NCBI GenBank assembly: GCA_041695085.1 | Contig: JBGFRO010000049.1 | Coordinates: 62,001-126,000 of the forward strand | DNA from: DYFT01 sp041695085 | GTDB taxonomy: Bacteria; Bacteroidota; Ignavibacteria; UBA10030 | DNA length: 64,000 nt | Direction of reading: 5' to 3' | Shown: positions 49,980 through 57,899 of the stretch, piece after piece | Layout: each line of letters starts with the position of its first letter | Numbering within the stretch: the first letter of the stretch is position 1 | Program-made: the position numbers and the translations under genes | The notes under the pieces: model-generated | What the model was told of the DNA's origin: nothing | The model's database searches: none | The model's input: the letters and a program-made list of their open reading frames with translations, nothing else

Positions 49980-51230
49980 ATGACAACAAAGCGAGCAACG
50001 GGATTCCACACGATTGAGGAAGCGATTGAAGACTTTCGCTCCGGCAGGATGCTCATCGTCGTTGATGATGAGGATCGGGAGAACGAAGGTGATTTCGTCA
50101 TCGCAGCCGAAGCGGTATCGGCGGAAGTGATCAACTTCCTTGTGAAAGAGGGACGCGGTGTCGTCTGCGCGCCGCTCACTTCGGAACGCGCTGCCGAGCT
50201 CAGATTGGAATCCATGGTCGAAGCAAACACATCTCTGCACGAAACGTCCTTCACCGTCTCAGTTGATTACATTCACGGTACAACGACGGGTGTCTCTGCC
50301 GCAGATCGTGCAGCGACCGTGAGAGCGCTCATCCATCCCAGAACCAAACCGAGCGATCTGGCGCGTCCCGGCCATATCTTTCCTCTGAGAGCTGCCGAAG
50401 GGGGAGTACTACGACGGGCCGGACACACGGAGGCGGTGATCGATCTGTGTCGACTTGCGGGACTCTACCCGGCCGGCGTTCTCTGTGAGATCTTGAACGA
50501 TGACGGTTCGATGGCGCGCGTTCCTCAATTGCAGCAGATCGCACGCAAGTTTGGGCTGAAAATGATCACAGTGCGGAGTCTCATTGAGTATCGCATGCGG
50601 CGCGAGAAGCTGGTGCAGCGTGTCGTAACAACTCGCATCCCTTCTCGCTACGGGGACTTCGATGTGCATCTGTACCGAAGCCAGACGGATGAGAAAGAGC
50701 ACCTTGCACTTGTAAAAGGCGACATTCGTCCCGACGAACCGACACTGGTACGGGTCCATTCGGAATGCCTCACCGGTGATGTGTTTGGCTCGTTGCGTTG
50801 CGATTGCAATGATCAACTCGTTGCCGCGTTACAGACCGTCGAAAAAGAAGGCAAGGGGGTCATCCTCTACATGCGGCAAGAGGGGCGCGGAATCGGTCTG
50901 CTCAACAAACTGAAGGCATACAAGCTTCAGGATGAGGGGATGGATACCGTGGAGGCAAATGAAAAACTCGGATTCCGTCCCGATCTGCGTGACTATGGAA
51001 TCGGTGCCCAGATTCTTCGCGATCTCGGCATCGGGAAGATGCGCCTGATGACGAATAATCCGAAGAAGATTGTAGGACTACACGGATACGGTCTCGAAAT
51101 CGTGGAGCGCGTTCCCCTCGAGGTCGATCCAAACTTCTTTAATGAGCGATATCTCAAGACGAAACGGGATAAGCTCGGACATCTTATTCTTGTGGAACCG
51201 CGTTCACGGACGGAATCGAAAGGGATCTGA
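49980..51230 (+). CDS. ribBA: Bifunctional 3,4-dihydroxy-2-butanone-4-phosphate synthase / GTP cyclohydrolase II
   Basis: 416 residues. The N-terminal RibB half (about 1-208) has the acidic VVDDEDRENEGDFV loop, ETSFTVSVDYIHGTTTGVSA and RRAGHTEAVIDLCRLAG. The C-terminal RibA half (about 210-410) has the zinc site in SECLTGDVFGSLRCDCNDQL, then YMRQEGRGIGLLNKLKAY and the GTP-binding end. Together they start both branches of riboflavin synthesis. The gap to yajC is 20 bases, too short for an FMN riboswitch, and none is seen. Confidence 0.96.
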   Translation: MTTKRATGFHTIEEAIEDFRSGRMLIVVDDEDRENEGDFVIAAEAVSAEVINFLVKEGRGVVCAPLTSERAAELRLESMVEANTSLHETSFTVSVDYIHGTTTGVSAADRAATVRALIHPRTKPSDLARPGHIFPLRAAEGGVLRRAGHTEAVIDLCRLAGLYPAGVLCEILNDDGSMARVPQLQQIARKFGLKMITVRSLIEYRMRREKLVQRVVTTRIPSRYGDFDVHLYRSQTDEKEHLALVKGDIRPDEPTLVRVHSECLTGDVFGSLRCDCNDQLVAALQTVEKEGKGVILYMRQEGRGIGLLNKLKAYKLQDEGMDTVEANEKLGFRPDLRDYGIGAQILRDLGIGKMRLMTNNPKKIVGLHGYGLEIVERVPLEVDPNFFNERYLKTKRDKLGHLILVEPRSRTESKGI

Positions 51231-51359
51231 ACTTTCCGCTTGCGTCTGACTCGTTTTTCATCTACTTTCAAACCGACGTACAACTAGCCACCATCTCATC
51301 GTCAGTCGGGATGTTGGCTTTTCTTTTTACCCTATGTGGCAAGGTCTTATGGAGGTGTT

Positions 51360-51845
51360 ATGGGAGAGAAGAATAACGGTCACGTGTACCTGACCCGCGA
51401 ACGCGTGGTTGAACTGGAGGCGGAGCTCCGCGAGCTGAAGATCAACGGTCGCGCCGAGATTGCACAAAAGATCGCTGATGCGCGCAGTTACGGCGACCTG
51501 AGCGAGAACGCGGAATATGACGCCGCAAAGGAGGCGCAAGAACATCTGGAAATCCGCATCGCGAAGTTGGAGGAAACACTCGCACGAGCACGTATTATCG
51601 AGAGCGCCGACCTTCCGAATGACAAGGTCTATATTCTCTCGGTTGTGACATTGAAAGATCTCAAGAACGGCGAGGTAATCGAGTATCGTCTCGTCTCACC
51701 GGAGGAAGCGGATTTCGACAAGAATAAGATTTCAGTGACCTCTCCCATTGGTAAGGGATTGATGGGTAAGCGGAAAGGAGAGACCGTGAAGATCAAGGTC
51801 CCAGCTGGTTTCCTCGAGTACAACATCCTCGAAATCAGACGTTAA
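51360..51845 (+). CDS. greA: Transcription elongation factor GreA
   Basis: 161 residues from ATG 51360 with GGAGGTG just upstream; the frame's earlier start at 51336 has none. The N-terminal coiled coil ends with the acidic tip DARSYGDLSENAEYDAAK, which reaches into the RNA polymerase channel to trigger transcript cleavage. The C-terminal FKBP-like domain contains TSPIGKGLMGKRKGETVKI. The 129 bases upstream hold no clear promoter. Confidence 0.96.
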   Translation: MGEKNNGHVYLTRERVVELEAELRELKINGRAEIAQKIADARSYGDLSENAEYDAAKEAQEHLEIRIAKLEETLARARIIESADLPNDKVYILSVVTLKDLKNGEVIEYRLVSPEEADFDKNKISVTSPIGKGLMGKRKGETVKIKVPAGFLEYNILEIRR

Positions 51846-51919
51846 CATTTGAGATGTGCCCTGCGGATGAAAGGCGAGGGTCGATGATCTTCGCCTTTGT
51901 GTTGAAAGCGGACCCCAGA

Positions 51920-52432
51920 ATGGCTGAGAATCTCGAACTGAAAGTTCCTCTTCGTTCGCTTTCCGAGGCAGCTCGAATTTGTAAGAGACTCGGAGCGACA
52001 GACAAAGGCAATTTGATACAGCGAGATACGTACTTCGATGTGCCGGTTGGCCGACTCAAAGTTCGTGAAATCAAGGGGAGTCCTGCAGAGCTCATATCGT
52101 ATCGTCGTGAGAATCGAAAGGGAAAGCGCTATTCCGCTTACGAAGTCATACCAATTCGACAGGCCGCTCCGGCGATCCGAGGTCTCAGATATCTCTTCAA
52201 GGTGCGATGCGTAGTGGAAAAAGTGAGAAGGCTATATCTCTTGAGGAACGCTCGGATTCATCTGGATTCGGTGAAGGGACTGGGAAGTTTTCTTGAATTC
52301 GAAGTCGTTGTCACAAACGGGAAAAGTCAAGCGCAGCAACTGATGGCGGAGCTCTGCCGTGCATTCGGAGTTGATACTCGAAAAACTATTGCAGGATCAT
52401 ACGAGGATCTCCTCGCGCGTCGGAAAAAATAA
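51920..52432 (+). CDS. CYTH domain protein (class IV adenylate cyclase-like)
   Basis: 170 residues from ATG 51920; earlier in-frame starts (51854, 51884) add non-conserved sequence. It opens with MAENLELKVPL, the NxExK form of the CYTH signature, and continues with alternating charged strands (DTYFDVPVGRLKVREIKG, LISYRRENRKGKRYSAY, FLEFEVVV) that line the triphosphate tunnel. Members are adenylate cyclases, thiamine triphosphatases or inorganic triphosphatases. The acidic and basic pattern supports metal-triphosphate binding; the product is not predictable. The gene stands alone before a tRNA cluster. Confidence 0.85.
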   Translation: MAENLELKVPLRSLSEAARICKRLGATDKGNLIQRDTYFDVPVGRLKVREIKGSPAELISYRRENRKGKRYSAYEVIPIRQAAPAIRGLRYLFKVRCVVEKVRRLYLLRNARIHLDSVKGLGSFLEFEVVVTNGKSQAQQLMAELCRAFGVDTRKTIAGSYEDLLARRKK

Positions 52433-52445
52433 GAATGAAGGGGGC

Positions 52446-52475
52446 TTGACTTTCTCATTCAGTCGGTCTATATTT
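52446..52475 (+). promoter_or_regulatory. Upstream promoter of the tRNA-Gly unit
   Basis: TTG (52446-52448, in TTGACT), 20 bases, then TATATTTT starting at 52469. It lies about 90 bases before tRNA-Gly and about 78 bases before the second promoter. Confidence 0.6.
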
Positions 52476-52523
52476 TTCACGCCTCGTTTTGGAAGGAGGC
52501 CCGCAGGGTGACGGAAAAAGTTC

Positions 52524-52554
52524 TTGCGCTGGCAAGGGGTTTTTCTTATATTTG
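52524..52554 (+). promoter_or_regulatory. Second, near-consensus promoter of tRNA-Gly
   Basis: TTG (52524-52526), 20 bases, then a perfect TATATTTG (52547-52554). The start would be near 52561, only a few bases before the tRNA 5' end at 52565. Two tandem promoters suit a highly expressed tRNA. Confidence 0.75.
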
Positions 52555-52564
52555 TCCATTCTCT

Positions 52565-52637
<73 letters not shown>

Positions 52638-52721
52638 CTGTCCCAAACCCCTGGAGGGGAAAGGGACATCCGTCAGTTCTTCGAGCAATAGAATTGGCGG
52701 ACTCACTTCCTCTATGAACTT

Positions 52722-52761
52722 ACCCCGTTGCCACAAACTCCCACCAGGCAACGGGGTTTTT
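52722..52761 (+). terminator. Intrinsic terminator after tRNA-Gly
   Basis: ACCCCGTTGCC (52722-52732) pairs with GGCAACGGGGT (52747-52757) across a 14-base loop, followed by TTTT to 52761. It separates tRNA-Gly from tRNA-Cys and tRNA-Leu. Confidence 0.88.
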
Positions 52762-52842
52762 GTTCTCTGAGGGTCTGAGTCTGAATTTCCGATTGGCGTG
52801 TGAGTCGTCTTTGAATCGAACGATTCAAATGCAAGAAACTCC

Positions 52843-52914
52843 GGCGCCGTACCCAAGTGGTAAGGGAGAGGTCTGCAAAACCTTTATGCGGCGGTTCGAA
52901 TCCGCCCGGCGCCT
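52843..52914 (+). tRNA. tRNA-Cys (anticodon GCA)
   Basis: 72 bases. Acceptor GGCGCCG pairs with CGGCGCC; the anticodon arm is AGGTCTGCAAAACCT, giving GCA, and the T arm is GGCGGTTCGAATCCGCC. CCA is not encoded. The source of its promoter is not clear, as a terminator lies just upstream. Confidence 0.96.
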
Positions 52915-52919
52915 CAATC

Positions 52920-52980
52920 GATTGCGGAATGCGGATTGTTGATTTCGGAATAAATGAGGAATTTGATTCATTCCGCAATC
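52920..52980. repeat. Inverted repeat between tRNA-Cys and tRNA-Leu
   Basis: GATTGCGGAATG (52920-52931) and CATTCCGCAATC (52969-52980) are perfect 12-bp arms with 37 bases between. Related pieces (GCGGATTG, CAATCCGAAAT) are scattered around them. No T run follows, so it is more likely a dispersed repeat or an RNA-processing stem than a terminator. Confidence 0.55.
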
Positions 52981-53004
52981 TGTACTTCGCAATCCGAAAT
53001 TCCC

Positions 53005-53090
53005 GCCGGGGTGGCGGAATTGGTAGACGCACAGGACTTAAAATCCTGTGAGGAGCAATCCTCGTGCGGGTTCAAGTCCCGCCCTCGGCA
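53005..53090 (+). tRNA. tRNA-Leu (anticodon UAA)
   Basis: 86 bases, class II. Acceptor GCCGGGG pairs with CCTCGGC; the anticodon arm AGGACTTAAAATCCT gives UAA; the variable arm GAGGAGCAATCCTC forms a stem; the T arm is GCGGGTTCAAGTCCCGC. CCA is not encoded. Confidence 0.97.
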
Positions 53091-53177
53091 CGGCTCGAAG
53101 GCCGAGTCCCTAACGCGGTGGGATCATTCTCCCCTCGTTCAATGAACGCGAGTATTATTGAACACGAGAGATTCATC

Positions 53178-53210
53178 ATCCCGTTTCGTTCCACCGAAGC
53201 GGGATTTTTC
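53178..53210 (+). terminator. Intrinsic terminator after tRNA-Leu
   Basis: ATCCCGTTTCG (53178-53188) pairs with CGAAGCGGGAT (53195-53205), including one G-T pair, with a 6-base loop and a T run to 53209. It ends the tRNA-Cys/Leu unit just before the small ORF at 53227. Confidence 0.85.
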
Positions 53211-53226
53211 ATTTATGGAGACATCT

Positions 53227-53463
53227 ATGCGGAAGACCGATCAGCAACGACTCATCAAAGATCTGGAGTCGTACACCGTCAAGATGAATCGTGAGGAACA
53301 GGAGTTGTTTGATATGCTGCGTAAACGGGAGAAAGACGACGAAGAGCTCGATAGTCTCGCAGTGCAGAAGCTTCAGGCCCTGCATGATAAATTCTTACCC
53401 CATCGGTCAAAGCAAGATCTGGAGGAATTGTGGAACAAGCTTACCTCGCAACGAAAACCTTGA
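53227..53463 (+). CDS. Small charged helical protein, hypothetical
   Basis: 78 residues from ATG 53227, with GGAG a few bases upstream. Not a family I recognise. It is rich in Glu, Lys, Arg and Asp and looks like two or three helices (QQRLIKDLESYTVKMNREEQ, then LDSLAVQKLQALHDKF), with no cysteine, signal or membrane segment. It starts 17 bases after a terminator and ends 24 bases before the aldo/keto reductase, so it may be the first gene of a two-gene unit. Confidence 0.65.
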   Translation: MRKTDQQRLIKDLESYTVKMNREEQELFDMLRKREKDDEELDSLAVQKLQALHDKFLPHRSKQDLEELWNKLTSQRKP

Positions 53464-53487
53464 CCTTCTGTGCGCGGGGGTGAGTAC

Positions 53488-54456
53488 GTGAATTATCGTC
53501 GATTCGGAAAGACAAACCTGCTCGTTTCCGAAATCGGATATGGAGCATGGGGCATCGGCGGAGGACTCTGGCAAGGCAGCAACGATGAACAGTCGATGAA
53601 AGCTCTCCATCGAGCGATCGACCTTGGTATCAACTTCATCGACACCGCCCTTGCCTACGGCCAAGGGCATAGTGAGCGTCTTGTGGGACAGGTTGTCAAG
53701 CAGCGGAGGGAGGCGATCTACGTTGCGACGAAAATTCCCCCTCGCAACCGCCGGTGGCCTGCACACAAGGGGACGCCGCTGAGGGAGACTTTTCCGGCTC
53801 AATACATCCGAGAATGTACGGAATCGAGCTTGCGGAATTTGAAGGTTGACGTCATCGATCTCCAACAATTTCACGTTTGGGACGACGAATGGACCGATGA
53901 TGCTGAATGGTACGATATGATCTGTACCCTCAAAGAGGAGGGGAAGATTCGTTTCTTCGGAGTTTCCGTGAACGATCATGAGCCGCAAAATGCGATACGC
54001 ATTACAGATTCCGGCAAAATTGAAACCGTTCAAGTTATCTACAATATCTTCGATCAATCACCTGCTGAGCAGCTTCTCCCTCTCTGCCTTGAGCGCGAAG
54101 TAGGAGTGATCGTTCGTGTTCCGTTTGATGAGGGGGGACTCACAGGCCAGATCACACCGGAAACGAGTTTTCCGGAAGGAGATTTTCGGGCGCGTTATTT
54201 TCGCGGGGAGCGCAAGGTTCAGGTGTATGAACGCGCGAAGCGTCTCGAGCAATTATTGGGAAAGGAGGCTGCTACCCTTCCCGAATTGGCCTTGAGGTTC
54301 TGTCTCTCTCATAATGCAGTGTCGACAGTTATCCCGGGGATGCGGACACTTGAGCACGTTGAAATGAATGTAGCCGTCTCGAACGGACGTGGATTGTCGA
54401 AAGAACTTCTCGATGAACTGAAGAATCACCAGTGGCTGAGGAATTTCTATCACTAA
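53488..54456 (+). CDS. Aldo/keto reductase
   Basis: 322 residues from GTG 53488, behind GGGGGTGAG; the frame's start at 53470 has no site. The (beta/alpha)8 barrel has the catalytic set: D and Y in NFIDTALAYGQGHSER, K in YVATKIPPRNRR and H in LQQFHVWDDEW. The C-terminal NADPH-binding end is ALRFCLSHNAVSTVIPGM. It belongs to the general AKR group (VNYRRFGKTNLLVSEIGYGA). The substrate cannot be told, and the neighbours give no hint. Confidence 0.92.
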   Translation: MNYRRFGKTNLLVSEIGYGAWGIGGGLWQGSNDEQSMKALHRAIDLGINFIDTALAYGQGHSERLVGQVVKQRREAIYVATKIPPRNRRWPAHKGTPLRETFPAQYIRECTESSLRNLKVDVIDLQQFHVWDDEWTDDAEWYDMICTLKEEGKIRFFGVSVNDHEPQNAIRITDSGKIETVQVIYNIFDQSPAEQLLPLCLEREVGVIVRVPFDEGGLTGQITPETSFPEGDFRARYFRGERKVQVYERAKRLEQLLGKEAATLPELALRFCLSHNAVSTVIPGMRTLEHVEMNVAVSNGRGLSKELLDELKNHQWLRNFYH

Positions 54457-54506
54457 AAATGGTGTGAGCGAATATCGCCTCAAGTCATTGCCCCGCAACA
54501 ACTTTC

Positions 54507-54537
54507 TTGATTTTCCTTCAAAAAAGTGCTATCATAG
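54507..54537 (+). promoter_or_regulatory. Promoter of tRNA-Val
   Basis: TTG (54507-54509, in TTGATT), 20 bases, then TATCATAG (54530-54537). It lies about 25 bases before the tRNA. Confidence 0.6.
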
Positions 54538-54561
54538 CGCCGCATTTATTATGACAGCGCA

Positions 54562-54635
54562 GGGCTCTTAGCTCAGCTGGCTAGAGCGCTACCTTGACAT
54601 GGTAGAGGTCATAGGTTCGAGTCCTATAGAGCCCA
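54562..54635 (+). tRNA. tRNA-Val (anticodon GAC)
   Basis: 74 bases. Acceptor GGGCTCT pairs with AGAGCCC; anticodon arm CTACCTTGACATGGTAG gives GAC; the T arm is ATAGGTTCGAGTCCTAT. CCA is not encoded. A terminator follows 38 bases downstream. Confidence 0.97.
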
Positions 54636-54673
54636 CAGCAGTTGGTTTTGATGTGGAGGGGGGTGGAGTTCCG

Positions 54674-54700
54674 AATCGGAGATTGTCTCCGATTTTTTTT
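54674..54700 (+). terminator. Intrinsic terminator between tRNA-Val and thrS
   Basis: AATCGGAGA (54674-54682) pairs with TCTCCGATT (54686-54694) across a 3-base loop, with T to 54700. It ends the tRNA-Val transcript, yet lies only 12 bases before thrS, so thrS needs read-through. This could also make it a regulatory point for the thrS-infC-rpmI-rplT unit. Confidence 0.88.
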
Positions 54701-54711
54701 ATCTCAAGACG

Positions 54712-56652
54712 ATGCCATCAATCAGGATTACATTTCCCGACGGAACGGTCAAGGAGTTTGAGCAGGGTTCTACCGGTCGGCAAATCGCGGAAAGCATCAG
54801 CAAGGGACTTGCTCGCGAAGCGCTGGCTGTTGAGGTAAATGGCGAGGTGTGGGATCTCGAACGTCCAATCTATACGGATGCGGCTGTCCGCATCTTGAAA
54901 TGGGGTGATGACGGCGGAAAGTATGCATTCTGGCATAGCTCCGCCCATTTGATGGCTGAGGCGGTCGAGGCTCTCTATCCGGGGACGAAATTCGGCATCG
55001 GACCTCCCATCGAGACCGGTTTCTACTATGACATTGATATGGGGGACCATGCACTGACGGGCGACGACCTCGAAAAGATCGAGGCGAAGATGTATGAATT
55101 GGCTGCGCGGGATGTTCCCTATGTTCGGGAAGAAAAATCGTGGGAGGAGGCGGTTGCCTATTTCAAGAAAAAAGGAGATCCATACAAACTCGAACTTCTT
55201 GAGGAGCTTCGGGGAGAGACTATAAGTTTCTATCACCAGGGAAATTTCACCGACCTCTGCTATGGACCGCACATTCCCTCTACCGGCAGAATTAAGGCGA
55301 TCAAACTTCTGAATGTCGCTGGAGCGTACTGGCGTGGAAACGAAAAGAACAAGATGCTCCAGCGTATCTATGGGGTGACGTTTCCGACGAAGCAGGAATT
55401 GGATGAACATCTCTTCCGGCTTGAGGAGGCGAAGCGGCGAGACCATCGGAAATTGGGACAGGAACTTGAGTTGTTTCATCTGACACCTGCGGTGGGGAGT
55501 GGGTTACCGCTCTGGCTGCCGAAGGGAACGATCGTTCGCGAGACGTTGATTGAATTCCTGAAACATGAGCAGCGGAAACGAGGATACGTTTCGGTCGTAA
55601 CGCCGCATATTGGCAATCTGGAGTTGTATCGAACCTCGGGACATTATCCGTACTACAAAGATTCCCAGTTTCCACCGATCAGTCTGGAAAATGGCGAAGA
55701 GTTCTTGCTCAAACCGATGAATTGCCCCCACCATCACCAGATCTATATGGCAAGGCCCCGTTCATACCGCGACCTGCCGATCCGGCTTGCGGAATTCGGG
55801 ACGGTCTACCGGTACGAGCAATCGGGCGAAATGAATGGGCTTACGCGCGTTCGTGGCTTTACTCAAGACGATGCCCACATCTATTGTCGCCACGACCAAC
55901 TCAAAGATGAAATCAAGCGTACGGTTGAACTGACGCAGCTCGTTTTTCAAACCTTTGGGATGGAGGTACGCACGAGGCTTTCGTACCGGGATGACAAGAA
56001 CGTCGAGAAGTACGGTGGAGAGGCGGCGTTTTGGGAGCGCGCCCAGAAGGAGATCAAAGAAGCAGCGGATGAAATGGGGCTCGATTATTTCATCGGTATC
56101 GGTGAGGCATCCTTCTATGGACCGAAGATCGACTTCATGGTGAAAGATGTCCTTGGTCGTACGTGGCAATTAGGAACTGTGCAGGTGGATTATGTGATGC
56201 CGGAGCGATTTCAGCTCGAATACACCGGCAGCGATGGACAGAAACACCGTCCGGTGATCATCCATCGCGCACCGTTCGGTTCGATGGAGCGGTTCGTTGG
56301 TATTCTCATCGAACACTTCGCGGGTGAATTTCCGTTGTGGTTATCGCCGATTCAGGTTGCCGTGCTTCCGATCACGGATGCGCATCGAGAGTATGCAGAG
56401 CAGGTCCATCGGCAGCTGCAGCAGGCCGATCTTCGGTCTGAACTCGATGAGCGCAACGAGAAGATCGGTTATAAGATTCGTGATTGGGAAACGAAGAAAG
56501 TCCCCTTTATGCTGATTGTGGGGGAGAAGGAGAAGCAGGCCAACACAGTTTCTGTTCGTCAGCATAAGAAAGGCGACCTTGGCTCCATGACGAGGGAGGC
56601 GTTTCTTGCAAAAGTCATCGAGGCCATACAGAACAAGTCACTCACAATCTAG
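54712..56652 (+). CDS. thrS: Threonyl-tRNA synthetase
   Basis: 646 residues, full length. The N-terminal TGS domain (about 1-62) leads to the editing domain with HSSAH (75-79) and the downstream cysteine in DLCYGPHIPSTG. The class II core has the zinc cysteine in PMNCPHHHQIY, YRYEQSGEMNGLTRVRGFTQ as motif 2, and RAPFGSMERFVGILIEHF as motif 3 with its zinc histidine. The C-terminal anticodon-binding domain ends the protein. It heads the conserved thrS-infC-rpmI-rplT-pheST order. Confidence 0.97.
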   Translation: MPSIRITFPDGTVKEFEQGSTGRQIAESISKGLAREALAVEVNGEVWDLERPIYTDAAVRILKWGDDGGKYAFWHSSAHLMAEAVEALYPGTKFGIGPPIETGFYYDIDMGDHALTGDDLEKIEAKMYELAARDVPYVREEKSWEEAVAYFKKKGDPYKLELLEELRGETISFYHQGNFTDLCYGPHIPSTGRIKAIKLLNVAGAYWRGNEKNKMLQRIYGVTFPTKQELDEHLFRLEEAKRRDHRKLGQELELFHLTPAVGSGLPLWLPKGTIVRETLIEFLKHEQRKRGYVSVVTPHIGNLELYRTSGHYPYYKDSQFPPISLENGEEFLLKPMNCPHHHQIYMARPRSYRDLPIRLAEFGTVYRYEQSGEMNGLTRVRGFTQDDAHIYCRHDQLKDEIKRTVELTQLVFQTFGMEVRTRLSYRDDKNVEKYGGEAAFWERAQKEIKEAADEMGLDYFIGIGEASFYGPKIDFMVKDVLGRTWQLGTVQVDYVMPERFQLEYTGSDGQKHRPVIIHRAPFGSMERFVGILIEHFAGEFPLWLSPIQVAVLPITDAHREYAEQVHRQLQQADLRSELDERNEKIGYKIRDWETKKVPFMLIVGEKEKQANTVSVRQHKKGDLGSMTREAFLAKVIEAIQNKSLTI

Positions 56653-56663
56653 GAGAATCCCCC

Positions 56664-57233
56664 ATCAAGCAACAACGCGCGCGCATCAACACAGAAATCA
56701 AAGCTCCGAAAGTCCGGCTCATTGACGAAGAAGGGCATCAGGTGGGAGTGCTGGGGACGAAGGAAGCGCTGAAGATGGCTTCCGACCGCGGGTTGGATCT
56801 GATCGAGATTGTTCCGAATGCCGATCCACCAGTATGCAAGATCATGGACTTCGGGAAGTACAAGTACGAGCTCTCCAAGAAGGAAAAGCTTCAGAAGAAG
56901 CACCAGCATGTGACGCAGGTAAAGGAGATCCGGTTCCATCCGAATACGGATACGCATGACTTTGAGTTCAAGGTGCGTCATGCGCGGGCGTTCATTGAAG
57001 AGGGACATAAGGTAAAAGCAACGGTCGTCTTCAAGGGACGCGAAATTACGTATCAGGATCAGGGTCGCAGCTTGCTGGATCGCCTGACGGAAAAGCTTTC
57101 GGATATCGCAAAGGTCGATGCGGCAGCAAAGATGGAAGGGAGACAGATGATAGCCTACTATGTAGCTGACAAGTCGAAAAAGAAGGCAGCTGAAAGTACG
57201 AAACAAAACAAAGAATCCACAGAACGGAGTTGA
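56664..57233 (+). CDS. infC: Translation initiation factor IF-3, with an ATC start codon
   Basis: 189 residues if begun at ATC 56664. The protein from there, (M)KQQRARINTEIKAPKVRLI, matches the invariant IF-3 N-terminus, while the first ordinary start codon (GTG 56742) would delete 26 residues of the conserved N domain. AGGAG (56651-56655) lies eight bases before ATC. IF-3 rejects non-standard start codons, and infC genes of many bacteria use AUU or AUC so that the factor limits its own synthesis; this gene fits that scheme. The C domain has VTQVKEIRFHPNTDTHDFEF. There is a Lys/Ser/Thr-rich tail. Standard gene finders may truncate it. Confidence 0.93.
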   Translation: MKQQRARINTEIKAPKVRLIDEEGHQVGVLGTKEALKMASDRGLDLIEIVPNADPPVCKIMDFGKYKYELSKKEKLQKKHQHVTQVKEIRFHPNTDTHDFEFKVRHARAFIEEGHKVKATVVFKGREITYQDQGRSLLDRLTEKLSDIAKVDAAAKMEGRQMIAYYVADKSKKKAAESTKQNKESTERS

Positions 57234-57236
57234 ACG

Positions 57237-57431
57237 ATGCCCAAGATGAAGAGTCGCCGGCGAGCGTTGAAGACCTACAAAGTTACTGCCACCGGAAAAA
57301 TCAAACGTCGAAAGGCGTTCCGCAGCCACATCCTGACGTCGAAGTCCAGCAAGCGGAAGCGGCATTTGCGCAAACCGACACTCGTGTCCAGCGCCGAAGC
57401 CTACAAAGTGAAGCGATTCCTTTTAGCGTAA
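57237..57431 (+). CDS. rpmI: 50S ribosomal protein L35
   Basis: 64 residues, strongly basic, MPKMKSRRRALKTYKVTATG at the start with the conserved KIKRRKAFRSH and the core SSKRKRHLRKP. It lies three bases after infC and 18 before rplT, the universal order in which L20 represses the unit in E. coli. Confidence 0.97.
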   Translation: MPKMKSRRRALKTYKVTATGKIKRRKAFRSHILTSKSSKRKRHLRKPTLVSSAEAYKVKRFLLA

Positions 57432-57449
57432 GAGGAAAGGAGAAAATCC

Positions 57450-57797
57450 ATGCCACGTTCACAGAACAAAGTCGCCTCGCACCGACGTCGCAAGAAGGTG
57501 CTCGAACAAGCCAAAGGTTATTGGGGTGCTCGCAGTAAAGTCTACACCATCGCGAAGCACCATGTCGAAAAAGCTTTGACGCATGCTTATAAAGACCGGC
57601 GTGCCAAGAAGCGTCTCTTCCGCGGTTTATGGATAGCACGCATCAACGCCGCAGCACGCGCACACGGCACAACCTACTCGAAGCTTCTCGCGGGACTCGA
57701 TAAGAAGTCCATCACCATCAACCGTAAAGTGTTGGCCGATCTGGCCGTGAGCAATCCACAGGCTTTCGCCGAAGTTGTCAAGTTTGCTGCCGCATAA
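57450..57797 (+). CDS. rplT: 50S ribosomal protein L20
   Basis: 115 residues. N-terminal basic extension PRSQNKVASHRRRKKVLEQA, then GYWGARSKVYTIAKHHVEKA and the globular end with LWIARINAAARAHGTTYSKL. L20 is an early assembly protein and, in enterobacteria and Bacillus, a repressor of infC-rpmI-rplT. A terminator-like structure follows. Confidence 0.98.
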   Translation: MPRSQNKVASHRRRKKVLEQAKGYWGARSKVYTIAKHHVEKALTHAYKDRRAKKRLFRGLWIARINAAARAHGTTYSKLLAGLDKKSITINRKVLADLAVSNPQAFAEVVKFAAA

Positions 57798-57801
57798 TTG
57801 G

Positions 57802-57886
57802 AAATCTTCTCATCGACCGTTCGTGCGAATGAGATGTTCAAGTCATCGAACATCCAACGGGGTGGTGAGAAGATTTTCTTTTTTAC
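57802..57886 (+). terminator. Branched terminator-like structure after rplT and before pheS
   Basis: AAATCTTCTCA (57802-57812) pairs with TGAGAAGATTT (57866-57876), followed by TCTTTTTT to 57884. The 53-base loop contains a second stem, GATGTTC (57833-57839) with GAACATC (57848-57854). The placement allows termination after rplT and partial read-through into pheST, and it overlaps the 21-codon ORF at 57834. Confidence 0.65.
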
Positions 57887-57899
57887 GCCACGTCGATGA
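57834..57899 (+). CDS. Candidate pheST leader ORF with a Phe-Phe-Phe run
   Basis: ATG 57834 opens 21 codons (MFKSSNIQRG... ending EKIFFFTPRR) and closes at TGA 57897-57899, which overlaps the pheS ATG by four bases (ATGA). A short ORF with consecutive Phe codons before pheST is just what a Phe-tRNA-sensing leader would look like, as in the E. coli pheST leader. The caution is serious: the Phe codons TTC TTT TTT are the T tract of the terminator hairpin, so any frame through it would give Phe, Ser or Leu runs. No ribosome site precedes ATG. Confidence 0.35.
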   Translation: MFKSSNIQRGGEKIFFFTPRR

